Source: Linnemannia elongata (lineage: Eukaryota; Mortierellomycota; Mortierellomycetes; Mortierellales; Mortierellaceae). From it: a DNA stretch of 64,000 bases. A program made the position numbers and the translations under genes. The notes beneath the pieces are model-generated. The model was not told where the DNA came from, searched no databases, and saw nothing but the letters and a program-made list of their open reading frames with translations. Position 1 is the stretch's first letter; each line of letters opens with the position of its first letter. Below, in pieces: positions 10,504-20,205 of this stretch. Location of the stretch: contig JAXBDG010000023.1 in assembly GCA_036320915.1 (NCBI GenBank), forward strand, positions 496,001-560,000, read 5' to 3'.

Positions 10504-11774
10504 TAGGGTATGTCAGGACAGATAGGCAATTTGGTGAAGGGAACAAAGGGGTAAAGGAACAGGATGTAATGTTTTGCAGAGTAGGGACCTACTTATTTTG
10601 GCTATGAACTATTTATGTGTGGCAAGAGCTACCTAGCACGGATTACGACCGCGGGAGCCAGAAGGGCTTTGCACTGAACCATAAGCCCACTTGGAGAATG
10701 GGCTGTATCTTTGAGGGGATGAAGACCAGTCGAGAAACAGAAGTAAGGGAGCTCACTGTTAGGACTTGCGTTTTGGTAAAATGGGCTAATTCCGATATAC
10801 CTATTCACATCAATCAGAGTCTGGACTCGGTTCTTCAGTCTCGCTTTTTGCTATAGTGGAAGTAGATGCCCCTGAGTAGGCATGTGTAATCAAGATCATT
10901 CAAGGGCGAATATTTAAAAATCATTCCCACACTCCCATTTTCTGGTTTCTTTCTTCTCTTTTCTTCCACCACACCAATTCCTCTGATACTCTCAGCATAT
11001 CCAAGGCCTCTTCATATCTCCCAGAGGCACCCCTTTTCGTGTTTTCCTAACACGCTAGTCCGACTCTCTCTCTCTCGGTCAATTTGGCTCCTTGCCAAAA
11101 GGGCCGGACCTATTGAGCGGAGATGGGAAGGAGTATTGGATCAGTCCATTGAATAAGCCAAGGCCAACGGCCTTCTGTTTCCCCTCTCCCACTTGTCTTT
11201 CCTGAGTTTGTCCATACCTCGTCTTTTGCATGTTCCCACACCCCTAAGCGTTTCCACACCCCTGAACGTTCCTGCACCCCTCTTTCCTCCCTCTTCATGC
11301 GTTGTACATGCATACATATTTTGGTGTTAATTTTCCATAACCTTTCATGTACTCAGGTGATCTTACCTACTCATACGCTGCGCATACAGTCGCTACTTTC
11401 TCTGTACACTCTTCCATTTATTTCGCCTGCTCCTGCTCTGGACACGCACTGAAAAAATGGTTCAGAAGGAATAGAGAATAAAGGCTTTAAACAAACACTA
11501 GAATGCACTGCCCATTGTTTCTCACGCTGCCAACATAGGTACCGTCTGGTTTAAAAAGTGAAAGATGGTCAGACCATAAAATGCCGACCACCCAGCAGAA
11601 TCCCCGCAGCTCCCAAACAGCCAACCGACCCCCAGTCTCAAAAAAGAGCACTATACTCCTGCAATCTCTAACAAAACAAGGTACAGGGGCTCCAGTTCTT
11701 TTGTGATGACCATGGCAATGACTATAGTAGTATCTGAATATTCACTTCTAACAATCGCATTCTACTCACCACAG
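10504..11774. other. Intergenic DNA and 5' region of the ligase/methyltransferase gene
   Basis: No gene recognised. At 11715-11774 a GTATCT-type donor, a CTTCTAACAATC branch point and a CACCACAG acceptor directly before the ATG at 11775 suggest a 5'-UTR intron. Confidence 0.45.
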
Positions 11775-13310
11775 ATGAAGATCTGTGTGCTTCTCTCATC
11801 TTATGAAGGCGTCGGATCCGATTTCCAGGACTATGGCTACCAAGATCCATCCCTTTATGTTAAACAGCATGATTTTGTTCTCCGGTACATCACCAAGGAC
11901 ACCGCTGTTCAGCAGATCGACGAAGTCTGTGAAGAGAACTTTGACCTCTTGATCAACTTCCTATGGGGTCAAAGAATCGATGCCGTAGCAGGGATCGATG
12001 CCGTCGAGTACCTCGAGAGCAAAGGCGTGCCCTTCATCGGTAACAGCAGCAAGTTCCTTTCCATCTCAAAGGCCGACTTTAAAAAGGCTGCCGCCGGCAT
12101 TGTTCTGGTCCCTGGAGAGAGCAAATTCCCGCTGATCGTCAAGCCGGCAACAGGAAGTGGGAGCCTTCATATGACTGAAAAGTCTGTGTGCCACAACCCC
12201 AACGAACTCGAGGAGCAGATCGCCCTGTTGAAGAGCAAGACACCTAACGGCATCATTGTCGAGGAGTTCATCGAGGGTGAGGAGATATCGGTCATGGTCG
12301 TCGAGGTCGATGATGAGGCGATTGCCATGAATCCCATCGTGTACGAATTTCCGGCCGAGACAACGCCGACCCAGATGTTCCTCCATTTCAACAAAAAGTT
12401 CTATGCTGCCGATCAGGGCACTGTCAAGTTCCATCTTTTCCAGGGCGATATCTTGGACAGGCTCAAGGAGACTGCAAGCAAGGCTTACCAAGCGCTCAAT
12501 GTATCTGGATGCGGCTACGCAAGAATCGATATAAGGGCTAGCGGCGAGGACCTTTATGTCCTCGGGGTCAACCCTACTCCGGCATTCTTCTACAAACTCG
12601 GAACCAATTTCGGTGACGATTATGTGATTAGCCATTGCTTCCCTGGCGGCCACGAGGGCTTCATAGAGACTCTCATTAAAACGAAGCTCCGCTCTAGCCA
12701 GATGCTAGAGGTCAAGAAGACGTACGATCTCATGTCCGACAAGTACAACGACATCATGCATACCAGAAACTATCCTAAGGTGGTTTCGGACATTGCCGCA
12801 AGGTATTCCTTCCAAGGTTCAGTGCTCGATCTCGGCTGCGGCACCGGGGAGGTCGGAACGTTGATCCAAGCTGTACATAACGCCACATTGACAGGAATCG
12901 ACATTTCGCCCAAGATGGTGGCTCATGCAAAGCACTACGAGAAGGTATATTTGGGCGAGATGCAGAATATCATGCCGTTCGTCGGGAGTTTCGATCATGT
13001 GGTGAGCTTTGGCGCCTTGCTCTTCTTGAAGAAGGAGATGTTCTTGAACGTACTGGATAGGTGCTTCGCTCAAAGTCGACACTCGATCACCGTGGGTATT
13101 GAAGATATTTCTGACGAGTTCAACAAGCACCTGGCTGAGATGGGCAAGGAGCAGTTGCATACCTACAACAACACCCCGATTATAGACTTCTATACCATTC
13201 CTGAAGGATGGCGCCTAGTCCATAAGCAACGGGATTTTTTCTGGAAATCGCCCTCGACGGGAGATGAGGTCTACGGCACTGCTTATAGATTTGAGACATT
13301 TGAGAAATAA
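11775..13310 (+). CDS. Fused ATP-grasp (D-Ala-D-Ala ligase-like) and SAM methyltransferase protein (511 aa)
   Basis: Residues 1-310 match the D-alanine-D-alanine ligase fold: start MKICVLLSSYEG, ATP-grasp segment FPLIVKPATGSGSLHM near residue 118, IIVEEFIEGEEIS near 160 and GYARIDIRASGEDLYVLGVNP near 247-267. Residues about 320-511 form a class I SAM-dependent methyltransferase with motif I VLDLGCGTGEVG near 350. Such ligases join two amino or carboxylic acids with ATP, and the second domain would methylate the product or a partner substrate; the real substrate is unknown. ATG 11775 is preferred over upstream starts because the family N-terminus begins there and a splice acceptor abuts it. 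The metal-binding Glu expected before V-N-P is Gly264 (GGG). The CDS has no introns, unlike most neighbours, which fits bacterial origin but does not prove it. Confidence 0.8.
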   Translation: MKICVLLSSYEGVGSDFQDYGYQDPSLYVKQHDFVLRYITKDTAVQQIDEVCEENFDLLINFLWGQRIDAVAGIDAVEYLESKGVPFIGNSSKFLSISKADFKKAAAGIVLVPGESKFPLIVKPATGSGSLHMTEKSVCHNPNELEEQIALLKSKTPNGIIVEEFIEGEEISVMVVEVDDEAIAMNPIVYEFPAETTPTQMFLHFNKKFYAADQGTVKFHLFQGDILDRLKETASKAYQALNVSGCGYARIDIRASGEDLYVLGVNPTPAFFYKLGTNFGDDYVISHCFPGGHEGFIETLIKTKLRSSQMLEVKKTYDLMSDKYNDIMHTRNYPKVVSDIAARYSFQGSVLDLGCGTGEVGTLIQAVHNATLTGIDISPKMVAHAKHYEKVYLGEMQNIMPFVGSFDHVVSFGALLFLKKEMFLNVLDRCFAQSRHSITVGIEDISDEFNKHLAEMGKEQLHTYNNTPIIDFYTIPEGWRLVHKQRDFFWKSPSTGDEVYGTAYRFETFEK

Positions 13311-13789
13311 AAACCCTGTTCTTCCTTTGCACATCGGGTATTCGTTAAGCAAAGTGAGAAGTTGGCGACGTTAACAGAACTTCAGTATGCATCCACCACC
13401 TCAACTACTGTATAAACTTGCACTGGCACCTAACGTGCACCACTTTGATAATCAAAGTGATCGCGATTTTGAAGGGGGGTTTTTTTTAAACTGCTCATTA
13501 CACATCTTGCAATCAACTCCGGGATCTCTCCCTGCGGTACTTGCGCCTCGTTTTATTCATGTTCAGTTCTCAGCCATTCTGGGGTTTCAGGACAATGGAC
13601 GCCTAGATTACGTTACCGAAGTGAGATCGGACGCCCTTTTTTCTAAAAACCCAAACGCAGCCTATGTATTGACCTGTACACCTAAGGGGCTGCTATAAAA
13701 ATAAATAACTAGCTAGTCTGCTAACCTCACTTGATTTTACTCGAATCCTCTCAACCGTCGGAAGCTTTTTCGTTTGACACCACGTGGCT

Positions 13790-14160
13790 AACGGACGGGA
13801 TTGGGGGTGGCAAAAGTAAAACTGGAGTTAGAGGCAACAGAACCAAGAGTGATGGTATCAGACGACAGAGTAGTTGTGATCTAGGCGGCGAAGGTGGGCG
13901 GAGAAATAGTATTGTTTGGCACAGAGGTGAGCCTGGTGGTCTCCCAAGGATAGTTACATCCTGGGGCTGGAGAGGGCGAGGTCGTTTCTGCATGAGAAGA
14001 TGCCCTTGGATTGCGGTTGCAGATGTTATGATTAGCCATGACATCTCTGTGCATGAAAATCTTACCCCTGGAACAATACAATCGACGGATGTCCACTTGA
14101 CTCACAAACTCGCACTCTGGGTATTTTTTTTGCTAATATAGAACTCGTTCACGCCAACCA
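13790..14160 (-). pseudogene. Decayed Fanzor (TnpB-like) C-terminal remnant
   Basis: Minus-strand pieces in shifting frames read VVGVNEFYISKK, then YPECEFVSQVDIRRLYCS, then KIFMHRDVMANHNICN, then AIQGHLLMQKRPRPLQPQ and NYPWET. The order matches the TnpB/Fanzor C-terminus: a YTSxxC-type motif, a zinc ribbon and the RuvC-III Asp in an HRD-x-MA-x-xN motif. Frameshifts, a Cys-to-Gly change in the ribbon and loss of another Cys show it is dead. A better-preserved relative lies at 51647-51868. Family assignment is by motif memory, without a search. Confidence 0.55.
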
Positions 14161-14338
14161 CAATGCATCTCAAGAATCTTGCCTATTTAAAGGAGTAGAA
14201 GGAACAACATGGGAGTCAAAAGGCACGGAACGTAAGTCCACCTTCTCGGGCGACAACGACAAAAAATGAATTGAGAATGTAAATGCTGTGAGAAGGGAAG
14301 GGATGCGAGGCATACTTACTTTTTGCATAAAGTAACTT

Positions 14339-14827
14339 GTGAACGTCCCAAGAAGGGAAGATCATTTGACCCCTGAAGAAAACTGTCCTTGTCCAACTCC
14401 AGTGTCTACCTTATTACTTTCATCCCTCATTAGTCCCTGTCTTCGTTCAGATATGAAGGTGTATCAAGGATCGTCTAACTCTAATTTCTCGGAGAGGGAT
14501 TGGAATGACGCACTCAGCACAGTTTCGACACCCAAAATTGAGGGCCATGCAGAGAACTTTCGCAAGTACTGCCCCGACAACGTCTATATCAGCGTGATCG
14601 TTGCATACCCTACCAAATGTACTGACAAGCTGCCAGCACCCTCAGAACTCCCAGAGGACCCCAGTAGTATTCAGCAGTTTGTGGTTAACATCAGCGATAA
14701 TAATCTCGGCGACTTTTTCCCCCAGGAGCATGTGGCGTTCATTGATCAGCAACGACGAGGACTGCTCCAAAAAGCAGAGGAGCTAATCTTTCACTGCAGC
14801 TTCCTCTGTCTACTTGATACTCAATAA
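14339..14827 (+). CDS. Hypothetical protein or exon fragment
   Basis: An open frame whose central part, from the Met at about 14453 (MKVYQGSSNSNF) to EHVAFIDQQRRG, looks like ordinary soluble protein rather than low complexity. It includes VYISVIVAYPTKC and NNLGDFFPQEHVAFID. I do not recognise it with confidence. No signal peptide or membrane segment is seen. It may be one exon of a degraded accessory gene near the Fanzor remnant. Confidence 0.3.
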   Translation: MNVPRREDHLTPEENCPCPTPVSTLLLSSLISPCLRSDMKVYQGSSNSNFSERDWNDALSTVSTPKIEGHAENFRKYCPDNVYISVIVAYPTKCTDKLPAPSELPEDPSSIQQFVVNISDNNLGDFFPQEHVAFIDQQRRGLLQKAEELIFHCSFLCLLDTQ

Positions 14828-15945
14828 CAAATGCACATTTATTTTGTCTCCAGGCAGCTTGTTTTGTTTCCATCCTTTGCCCATAAATCTCTTTCCTCTT
14901 CCCATTACTTCCTTTACCACCATACCTCGCGTTCGAACTCATTTTCTTACTTCAACTGCTCCGTCTTGACCCACTTTGCATCTATTCAACTTTATTAGGA
15001 TAGTTACAATGACCACCTTTCCAATAAACCCAGCCCATCTACGAGCATGCTAAAACCTCTTCCAGAACATTCCATAATCCTCATTATGTTCCCTCTTAAA
15101 TCAAACCACTGTTGCTCATGCACCCTGGCAACCTTTATCCTTTCGACCTCAATATTTACTCACAGATTGTAGAGATCAACACTGCAGGTTTGACCCTGTT
15201 CTCTCAAACTTTCATTGAGCTTCCGTGCTTGTAACAAGAATGTGCATACATTTTTGCCGCGCGGGAAGGAGGGCTTGACTGACTTATGACAATGATTAAT
15301 GTTTGTTGACGAAAGGACAAAAAGGGTGAGTGGAATGATTGAAACCTGTCGAGATGATCTATGTTTCTTTTACACTCCCTTATGTATCCTTCACAGTCTT
15401 CATAGACGAGACTGGTAGTAAATAGCAGGACAGAATGTTTCCTTGTGGTACCCTACCATGATACTGACTGTGCCATCAACTGGACGGGATGCGGTGGGTT
15501 TAGTTGTGTATGGCCGTAGCTTATGAGGCAAGGTATTGTCGCCCACTATATATTAGATGCGACACACAAAAGGTGCCAAGGTTCATTTCCATGTGCACCA
15601 CCCGTGTAAAAATGGTTAAAACTGACACAATTGCAGTGCAAAAAAAAACAAAAAAGTAAAAAATGGCGTGCTAGAGCCTTGTTGTGCACCACCCGTGTAA
15701 AAATTGTAGTGTTATCAAACAAGTGCCCCAGGGCGCGCTTTTGGATGATGTCCACGATGCTGTAGAGCAGACACTGCGGCGAGATCATGGGAACTGATGG
15801 CGGCCAAATGCCTCTGATCTATCTGCGTATGCACCTCACTTTTTTTTTTCTTTTCTTTTCTTCAGGCTGGGGGAGGGAGGTCACCGTAAGAGAGGCCTAT
15901 TCAAGCGACTATCCGCGCACACCAGCCCGGCCGCCAGGACATATG
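14828..15945. other. Intergenic DNA
   Basis: No gene recognised. A short direct repeat, TGCACCACCCGTGTAAAAAT, occurs near 15593 and 15684. An 80-codon minus frame at 15546-15788 is not assignable. Confidence 0.4.
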
Positions 15946-15949
15946 TTAA

Positions 15950-16887
15950 GCTGACCTTAACTAAAGCGCCTAAAAGAAAGAAGAAAAAGAGAAAAAAAGA
16001 GAGAGAGAGATGTTGCCCTTGATGGTGTCCCTTGATGGTGTCCATTGGTTCGATTGGTGCTGTCCCTTGATCTTTTCCTGACTTTTCCTGCACTAAGTGC
16101 CCTTGATTTTTCCAGCACCTTTGATCTTTTTCAACCACCCCTCAGCCTTTTCTCGTCCCTCCTTTCTCTGAATGCCCTTGATCTTTCCAGTATCCCTTGT
16201 TGTTCATGCCAGCAACTCTAGATCATTTCCCAGTGTCCTTTGATCTTTTCCCAGCATCCCTTGATTTTATTTAACTTTTTTCAGCATTCCTTCGTCTTGT
16301 GTCTTTGGTGTTGTCCCTATGATGTTGTCCCTTTGGTGTTGTCCCTTGATGTTGATGTTCTCTCTTGATGTTGCCCTTTGAAGTTGTCCCTTGATGTGGA
16401 CCTTTGGATTTTTATGCCTTGACATCGTCCCCTCATGTTGCCCTTTGATGTTGTCCCTTGATGTCGCCCTTTGGTGTTGTCTCTTCGGTGTTGTGCGACT
16501 GAATTCTGCTTCCGTATGATAGGAGGAGCCGACATCGAAGGATCAAAAGCAACGTCGCTATGAACGCTTGGCTGCGCCAGTTATCGCTCTACACGATTAC
16601 CTTCCAATTAGAATGTTTCGGAGACCGCAGAAGGTTGACACGTTGAAGATGATTTCCAACTCCGGTCAAGCAACGCGTTTCGGCATCCCTTGGGCTTATC
16701 AGCGTCCTTTGATTTTTCCAATTCCTTAAATTTCCCTCATCCATTAAATGTTATCCCTTGATTTTATGCCTTAATGTTGTTGCGCTTAATGGTGTTGTCC
16801 CTTGATGTTGTCCTTTGGTGTTGTCTCTGGTGGTGTCCCTTGATTTTTCCAGCCCTTGATTTCTCCAATCCCCTAAGTACCCCTTCG

Positions 16888-16924
<37 letters not shown>

Positions 16925-16990
16925 CGTCTGTTTTCAGCATGCCCTTGATCTTTTTGGCATCCCTCATTTTCTCAGTGTGTCCTTGATCTT
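15950..16990. repeat. Degenerate CCCTTGATGTTGT satellite built around a 28S fragment
   Basis: Imperfect repeats of the type GTTGTCCCTTGATGTT and CCCTTGATCTTTT fill about 16012-16495 and 16680-16985, on both sides of an antisense 28S piece. The left edge (TTAACTAAAGCGCCTAAAAGAAAGA... then GAGAGAGATGTTG) resembles the sequence beside the 28S 3' end at 62845-62900. A T run of about 30 nt lies at 16891-16921. The reverse-complement satellite surrounds another 28S piece at 35330-35800. Confidence 0.7.
16498..16581 (-). pseudogene. 28S rRNA fragment (antisense to +)
   Basis: Reads in reverse the 28S stretch from GGCNGCCAAGCGTTCATAGCGACGTTGC through CTTCGATGTCGGCTC to GAAGCAGAATTC. The neighbouring GATAAC-like bases match just upstream in 28S. 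Confidence 0.85.
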
Positions 16991-17089
16991 TCTCTCTCGT
17001 CGCCCAAATGGGAATGGTGTGCCCCTACCTTGTTTTCTCCCTACATGCCCAACTGACAACAACTCATTTTTTTTACGACCCTCCTCACT

Positions 17090-17097
17090 TATATAAA
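17090..17097 (+). promoter_or_regulatory. TATA box of the Cys-rich secreted protein gene
   Basis: TATATAAA-type sequence about 245 nt upstream of the ATG at 17339; the CA-rich stretch between is a probable 5' UTR. Confidence 0.5.
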
Positions 17098-17338
17098 GAA
17101 GTCAAACCTACCCAGCGTCCTGCACCGACACACCTCTGATCCTATCCCAAGACTCTAGACTCGCAGCAGCACTCAACAACAGCACCCACGACGCTCGCAA
17201 CAACTTCTGCAAGAACCATCGCAAGGACCCTTGCAAGAGCCGCCACACGAACGATCTCCTTCACAGAACCATCGCGAGAGCGCCACAGACCACTATCAAG
17301 AACGCTACTACCTCTGGCTCCCCTAACCATTCACGCCG

Positions 17339-17866
17339 ATGCGACATTCCAGCTTCATTTCCCAGTCTGTCGCTAAAGTCGCGATCGTCATATGGATGCT
17401 CTCTGGCAGATTCTCGTCCGACTCTGCTCCTCAAGCTATAGGCATGGCTCTAGCCTATCCTTCAAGTGCTGCCGATGAGTCATACGATGGTTCAGCTTCA
17501 GTTCTATCAGCCAATCAATACGTCAACGAAGTTCGATACAGCAAGCGCGTAGACACGAATACCTGCAAACCGGGGAACCAGCAGAATGTCCCTGAATGCA
17601 CTCAGAACTGTGCTCCTTGTTGGAAAAACGAAGGCTCGTACTATTCATGCTTCGATAAAGTTAACGGGCAGTGTCCTTGGCCCGAAATGTGGGACAGATC
17701 GGCATCGAATGGCAAAACGTCTTGCAAACCGGGGAACCAGCAGAATGTCCCTGAATGCACTCAGAACTGTGCTCCTTGCTGGAAAAACGAAGGCTCGTAC
17801 TATTCATGCTTTGATAAAGTTAACGGGCAGTGTCCTTGGCCCGGAATGGAGGAAGTAGATATCTAG
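17339..17866 (+). CDS. Secreted Cys-rich protein with two near-identical 6-Cys domains
   Basis: A 175-aa protein with a hydrophobic N-terminus (SVAKVAIVIWML...), a propeptide and a Kex2-type site YSKR before the first domain. Two domains of about 41 residues, TCKPGNQQNVPEC...NCAPCWKN...SYYSCFDK...GQCPWP, each carry six Cys and are identical in protein; their DNA differs at only a few bases. A 12-residue spacer (WDRSASNGKTS) separates them without a dibasic site. Role unknown: an extracellular effector, antimicrobial or wall-associated peptide is possible. A good TATA box lies upstream. It starts a cluster of three small secreted protein genes on the same strand. Confidence 0.75.
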   Translation: MRHSSFISQSVAKVAIVIWMLSGRFSSDSAPQAIGMALAYPSSAADESYDGSASVLSANQYVNEVRYSKRVDTNTCKPGNQQNVPECTQNCAPCWKNEGSYYSCFDKVNGQCPWPEMWDRSASNGKTSCKPGNQQNVPECTQNCAPCWKNEGSYYSCFDKVNGQCPWPGMEEVDI

Positions 17867-18029
17867 TTTTATTCGTATTACCATACTTTCCAAAATTTAC
17901 TCCATCAGCTAATAATCAACATACCCCTTATTGCGCGTTTCAATAAAAATGAACAAAAATGTGACTCCTAATCTGACTCTACCTCAAATCCTTTCAGTCT
18001 CAATCCTACTGGTTGTATCTAGGGTTTCT

Positions 18030-18190
18030 CAACCGTCGAATCGAATCGAATATGAGCCTCAATAGTATTCGATTCGATTTTTTTTTTTTTTTTCGAATAT
18101 CGATTGCATTCGATTCGAGATCTATTCGATTTGATATTTATTCGATTTGGTTTTCGTTCGATTCGACTTCTGTTCGACGAGTTCGATTTA
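18030..18190. repeat. Degenerate ATTCGATTCGA repeat
   Basis: Many imperfect TTCGATTCGA units interrupted by a T run. ORFs through it are shadows of the repeat. Confidence 0.8.
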
Positions 18191-18454
18191 ACCCGCCCCA
18201 CGAACACTCACAAGAATTCCACACGAGCCGCCACAACAACATCTCACTGAAACCTTGCAAGGACCCTTGAGAACCCTCGCAGGTAACCTCACGATAATGT
18301 CCACGCCACTTTTGCACACCCGCAAATGGGACTTCTTTTGTAAAAAAAAAAAAAAAAAAAAACAGTTAACATAAAGTGCGTGGCCATCATACTTAAAGGC
18401 AACGTCAACCCGCCTTTAAAGCTTTAGCATACTTTTACACTCCACAAAAGCATT

Positions 18455-18703
18455 ATGCTCTACTCCACTATCCTCGTCGCCCTGACCTTGCTCTTCCTAG
18501 CATCCGTCGCGTCAAGTCCGATTCCTGGTGATGCTTCCCCAAGCTCTGCAAACACTCCGGGGAAGGGTGAACACTGCCCTAGTGTTCGCCCATCTATCTA
18601 CCTCCCCATCTGTGCGATTGACCGTGATGGCAAATACGAAACATTCGTGAACGAATGCCACAAGGATATACAGAACTGTGAGCACCCCCAAAACATGTAC
18701 TAA
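18455..18703 (+). CDS. Secreted Kazal-like protease inhibitor (82 aa)
   Basis: Signal peptide MLYSTILVALTLLFLASVASS, then a Ser/Pro/Gly linker and one domain: HCPSVRPSIYLPICAIDRDG, then KYETFVNECHKDIQNC. This follows the Kazal pattern C...YxPxCAxDxxGxYxTFxNxC. Only four Cys are present rather than six, as in the atypical Kazal domains of some oomycete effectors. Kazal domains inhibit serine proteases with a reactive loop between the first Cys residues. The short length, signal peptide and neighbours point to an extracellular role. No intron is needed. Confidence 0.75.
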   Translation: MLYSTILVALTLLFLASVASSPIPGDASPSSANTPGKGEHCPSVRPSIYLPICAIDRDGKYETFVNECHKDIQNCEHPQNMY

Positions 18704-18762
18704 AAAGTATGGGGCTTGAGTCAACGAGAAGAAAAGAGTTGTTTTATTGTTTTACACCACTG
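18704..18762 (+). repeat. 3' flank motif shared with 20141-20205
   Basis: AGTATGGGG, then AACGAGAAGAAA, then TTTTATTGTTTTACACCAC recurs with substitutions near 20141. It follows the Kazal-like gene directly, so it may be a transcribed 3' element or a small dispersed repeat. Confidence 0.5.
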
Positions 18763-18764
18763 GA

Positions 18765-19012
18765 GTGATATTTAACCACAGAGGTGACAGCTAGTCACGG
18801 AGGTGACAAATAATCACGGAGGTGGTCAAACGATCTTTTGCACAGCAGCAACAGATACGCCTCGACTGGCCCATTCTGTCAAGATGAGTTTGCCCCACAG
18901 AATACGATGGACAAGTACGAGGAGATCTACGAATGATTTTGCTCAACGGTGATGAGCGTTGATTTTGCTCAACGGTAATGAACCTTGATTTTGCTCAGCG
19001 GTGATGCTCTCT
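18765..19012. repeat. Two short minisatellites
   Basis: Three copies of a CACGGAGGTGACA-type unit at about 18775-18828, then three copies of the 26-27 bp unit GATTTTGCTCAACGGTGATG plus GAGCGTT at about 18935-19010. Confidence 0.8.
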
Positions 19013-19227
19013 GAAATTTATGCTATAAATAAAAAATGTTGTTAATTCCCTTTGATACCGTGAACAAGAGCCTTTCACATTGCCTTGGGGCACAAATGTG
19101 CAACACCGACCGCCCAACTAGGCATTTTCACCAATGATTTAAAAAGAACACTTTTTGGCGCATTACCCCAAACTCAGCTCCTTTCTCACCTTACTTTTCC
19201 ACCGCACACTTAACCTTGCACCAAAAA

Positions 19228-19925
19228 ATGCGCTTTCATACCATAACTCTTCTCAGCTGCCTTGCCGCTGCATCACTTGCTGTTCCACTTCAAAAACGTT
19301 GCGACCCTTCCATCATTGTTTCGTGCAAAAACTTTACGCTTTCTTCGGACTTGCGCACTCTGACAGCCACCTGCGAATCCAACAAAGGCTCAAATAAAGA
19401 GTCATCTATCGTGATCAATGACTTCATTGGCAACAATAATGGTAAAAAGCAACAAAACACATACAAAATCAAGAAATAGGCAGTTAAAGTGAGGGTTAAT
19501 TGTATATGCCGCCCAGATATCCTTCGCCATGATTATTTATTTTCAATGATATTCTACCATCGCCTAGGCAATTTCGTATGGGGTAGCAACAATTTTATCC
19601 TCAGCTCTTCAAATGTTCATCTCAATGGCGTAGTTCTTCATGGGGATCTTGAGGACGTATTTGGTGATCCCACACCTTCTCAGATAGACCTTGGTAAGTA
19701 AATAGGGTGGAAGGGGGGGATAATACTATGAACAGTTGGCAAATGAAGGTGTAAGCTAAAGGACTCAATTTCCTGGGGTATTCTCCTTTTAACTCGAAAA
19801 CCTCTTTCGCCATCATTCTCTCATATACTTCAACCTTTTAACACCTCTTCAAATTGCTTCTTGTAGGCGAGAAGATCAAGAATGTGAACGGAGTTCTTAC
19901 TTATACTGGACCAACTCCACCATAG
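19228..19925 (+). CDS. Secreted cyanovirin-N homology (CVNH) lectin, 132 aa, three exons
   Basis: Exons 19228-19441, 19568-19693 and 19867-19925 join in frame through two GT-AG introns (126 and 173 nt). The product has signal peptide MRFHTITLLSCLAAASLA, a Kex2-like LQKR, and a CVNH domain in two halves: SCKNFTLSSDLRTLTATC...SIVINDFIGNNNG, then NFVWGSNNFILSSSNVHLNG...IDLGEKIKNVNGVL. CVNH domains bind high-mannose glycans. The second half lacks the usual Cys pair (Ser in NFILSSSNV). The TTG four codons upstream is not used as the start. It belongs to the secreted-protein cluster with the two genes upstream. An antibiosis or adhesion role is plausible but not shown. Confidence 0.85.
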
Positions 19926-20140
19926 TGGATGTAGTCGTCTGAGGGGGCTATGACGCCTGGGTAAAAGTATCACAAGAGGTATTATCGAAACATCTGCCAT
20001 GTGGTGATGTGATCGCTGGCAACACTTCTTCATTAAATAAAAAGACGGGGTAAAATAGAAATAAAACCCCCGTACCGCAACAGTACGAGCCCATTCACAT
20101 GGGAGAATGTGAGGAAGGTTAGTCCACAAGTCGGAAAATG

Positions 20141-20205
20141 TGAAGTATGGGGATAGAATTAACGAGAAGAAAGAGTGTGTTTTCTTTATTTTGCACCACA
20201 GAGCA
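20141..20205 (+). repeat. Second copy of the motif at 18704-18762
   Basis: AGTATGGGGATAGAATTAACG, then AGAAAGAGTG, then TTTATTTTGCACCAC, similar to the 3' flank of the Kazal-like gene. Confidence 0.5.

Noticed and set aside
12066..12653. 195-codon frame antisense to the ATP-grasp domain
   Set aside because: Lies wholly within a well-supported CDS and has no family features.
19216..19227. Upstream start for the CVNH gene
   Set aside because: The codon at 19216 is TTG; ATG 19228 begins a standard signal peptide.
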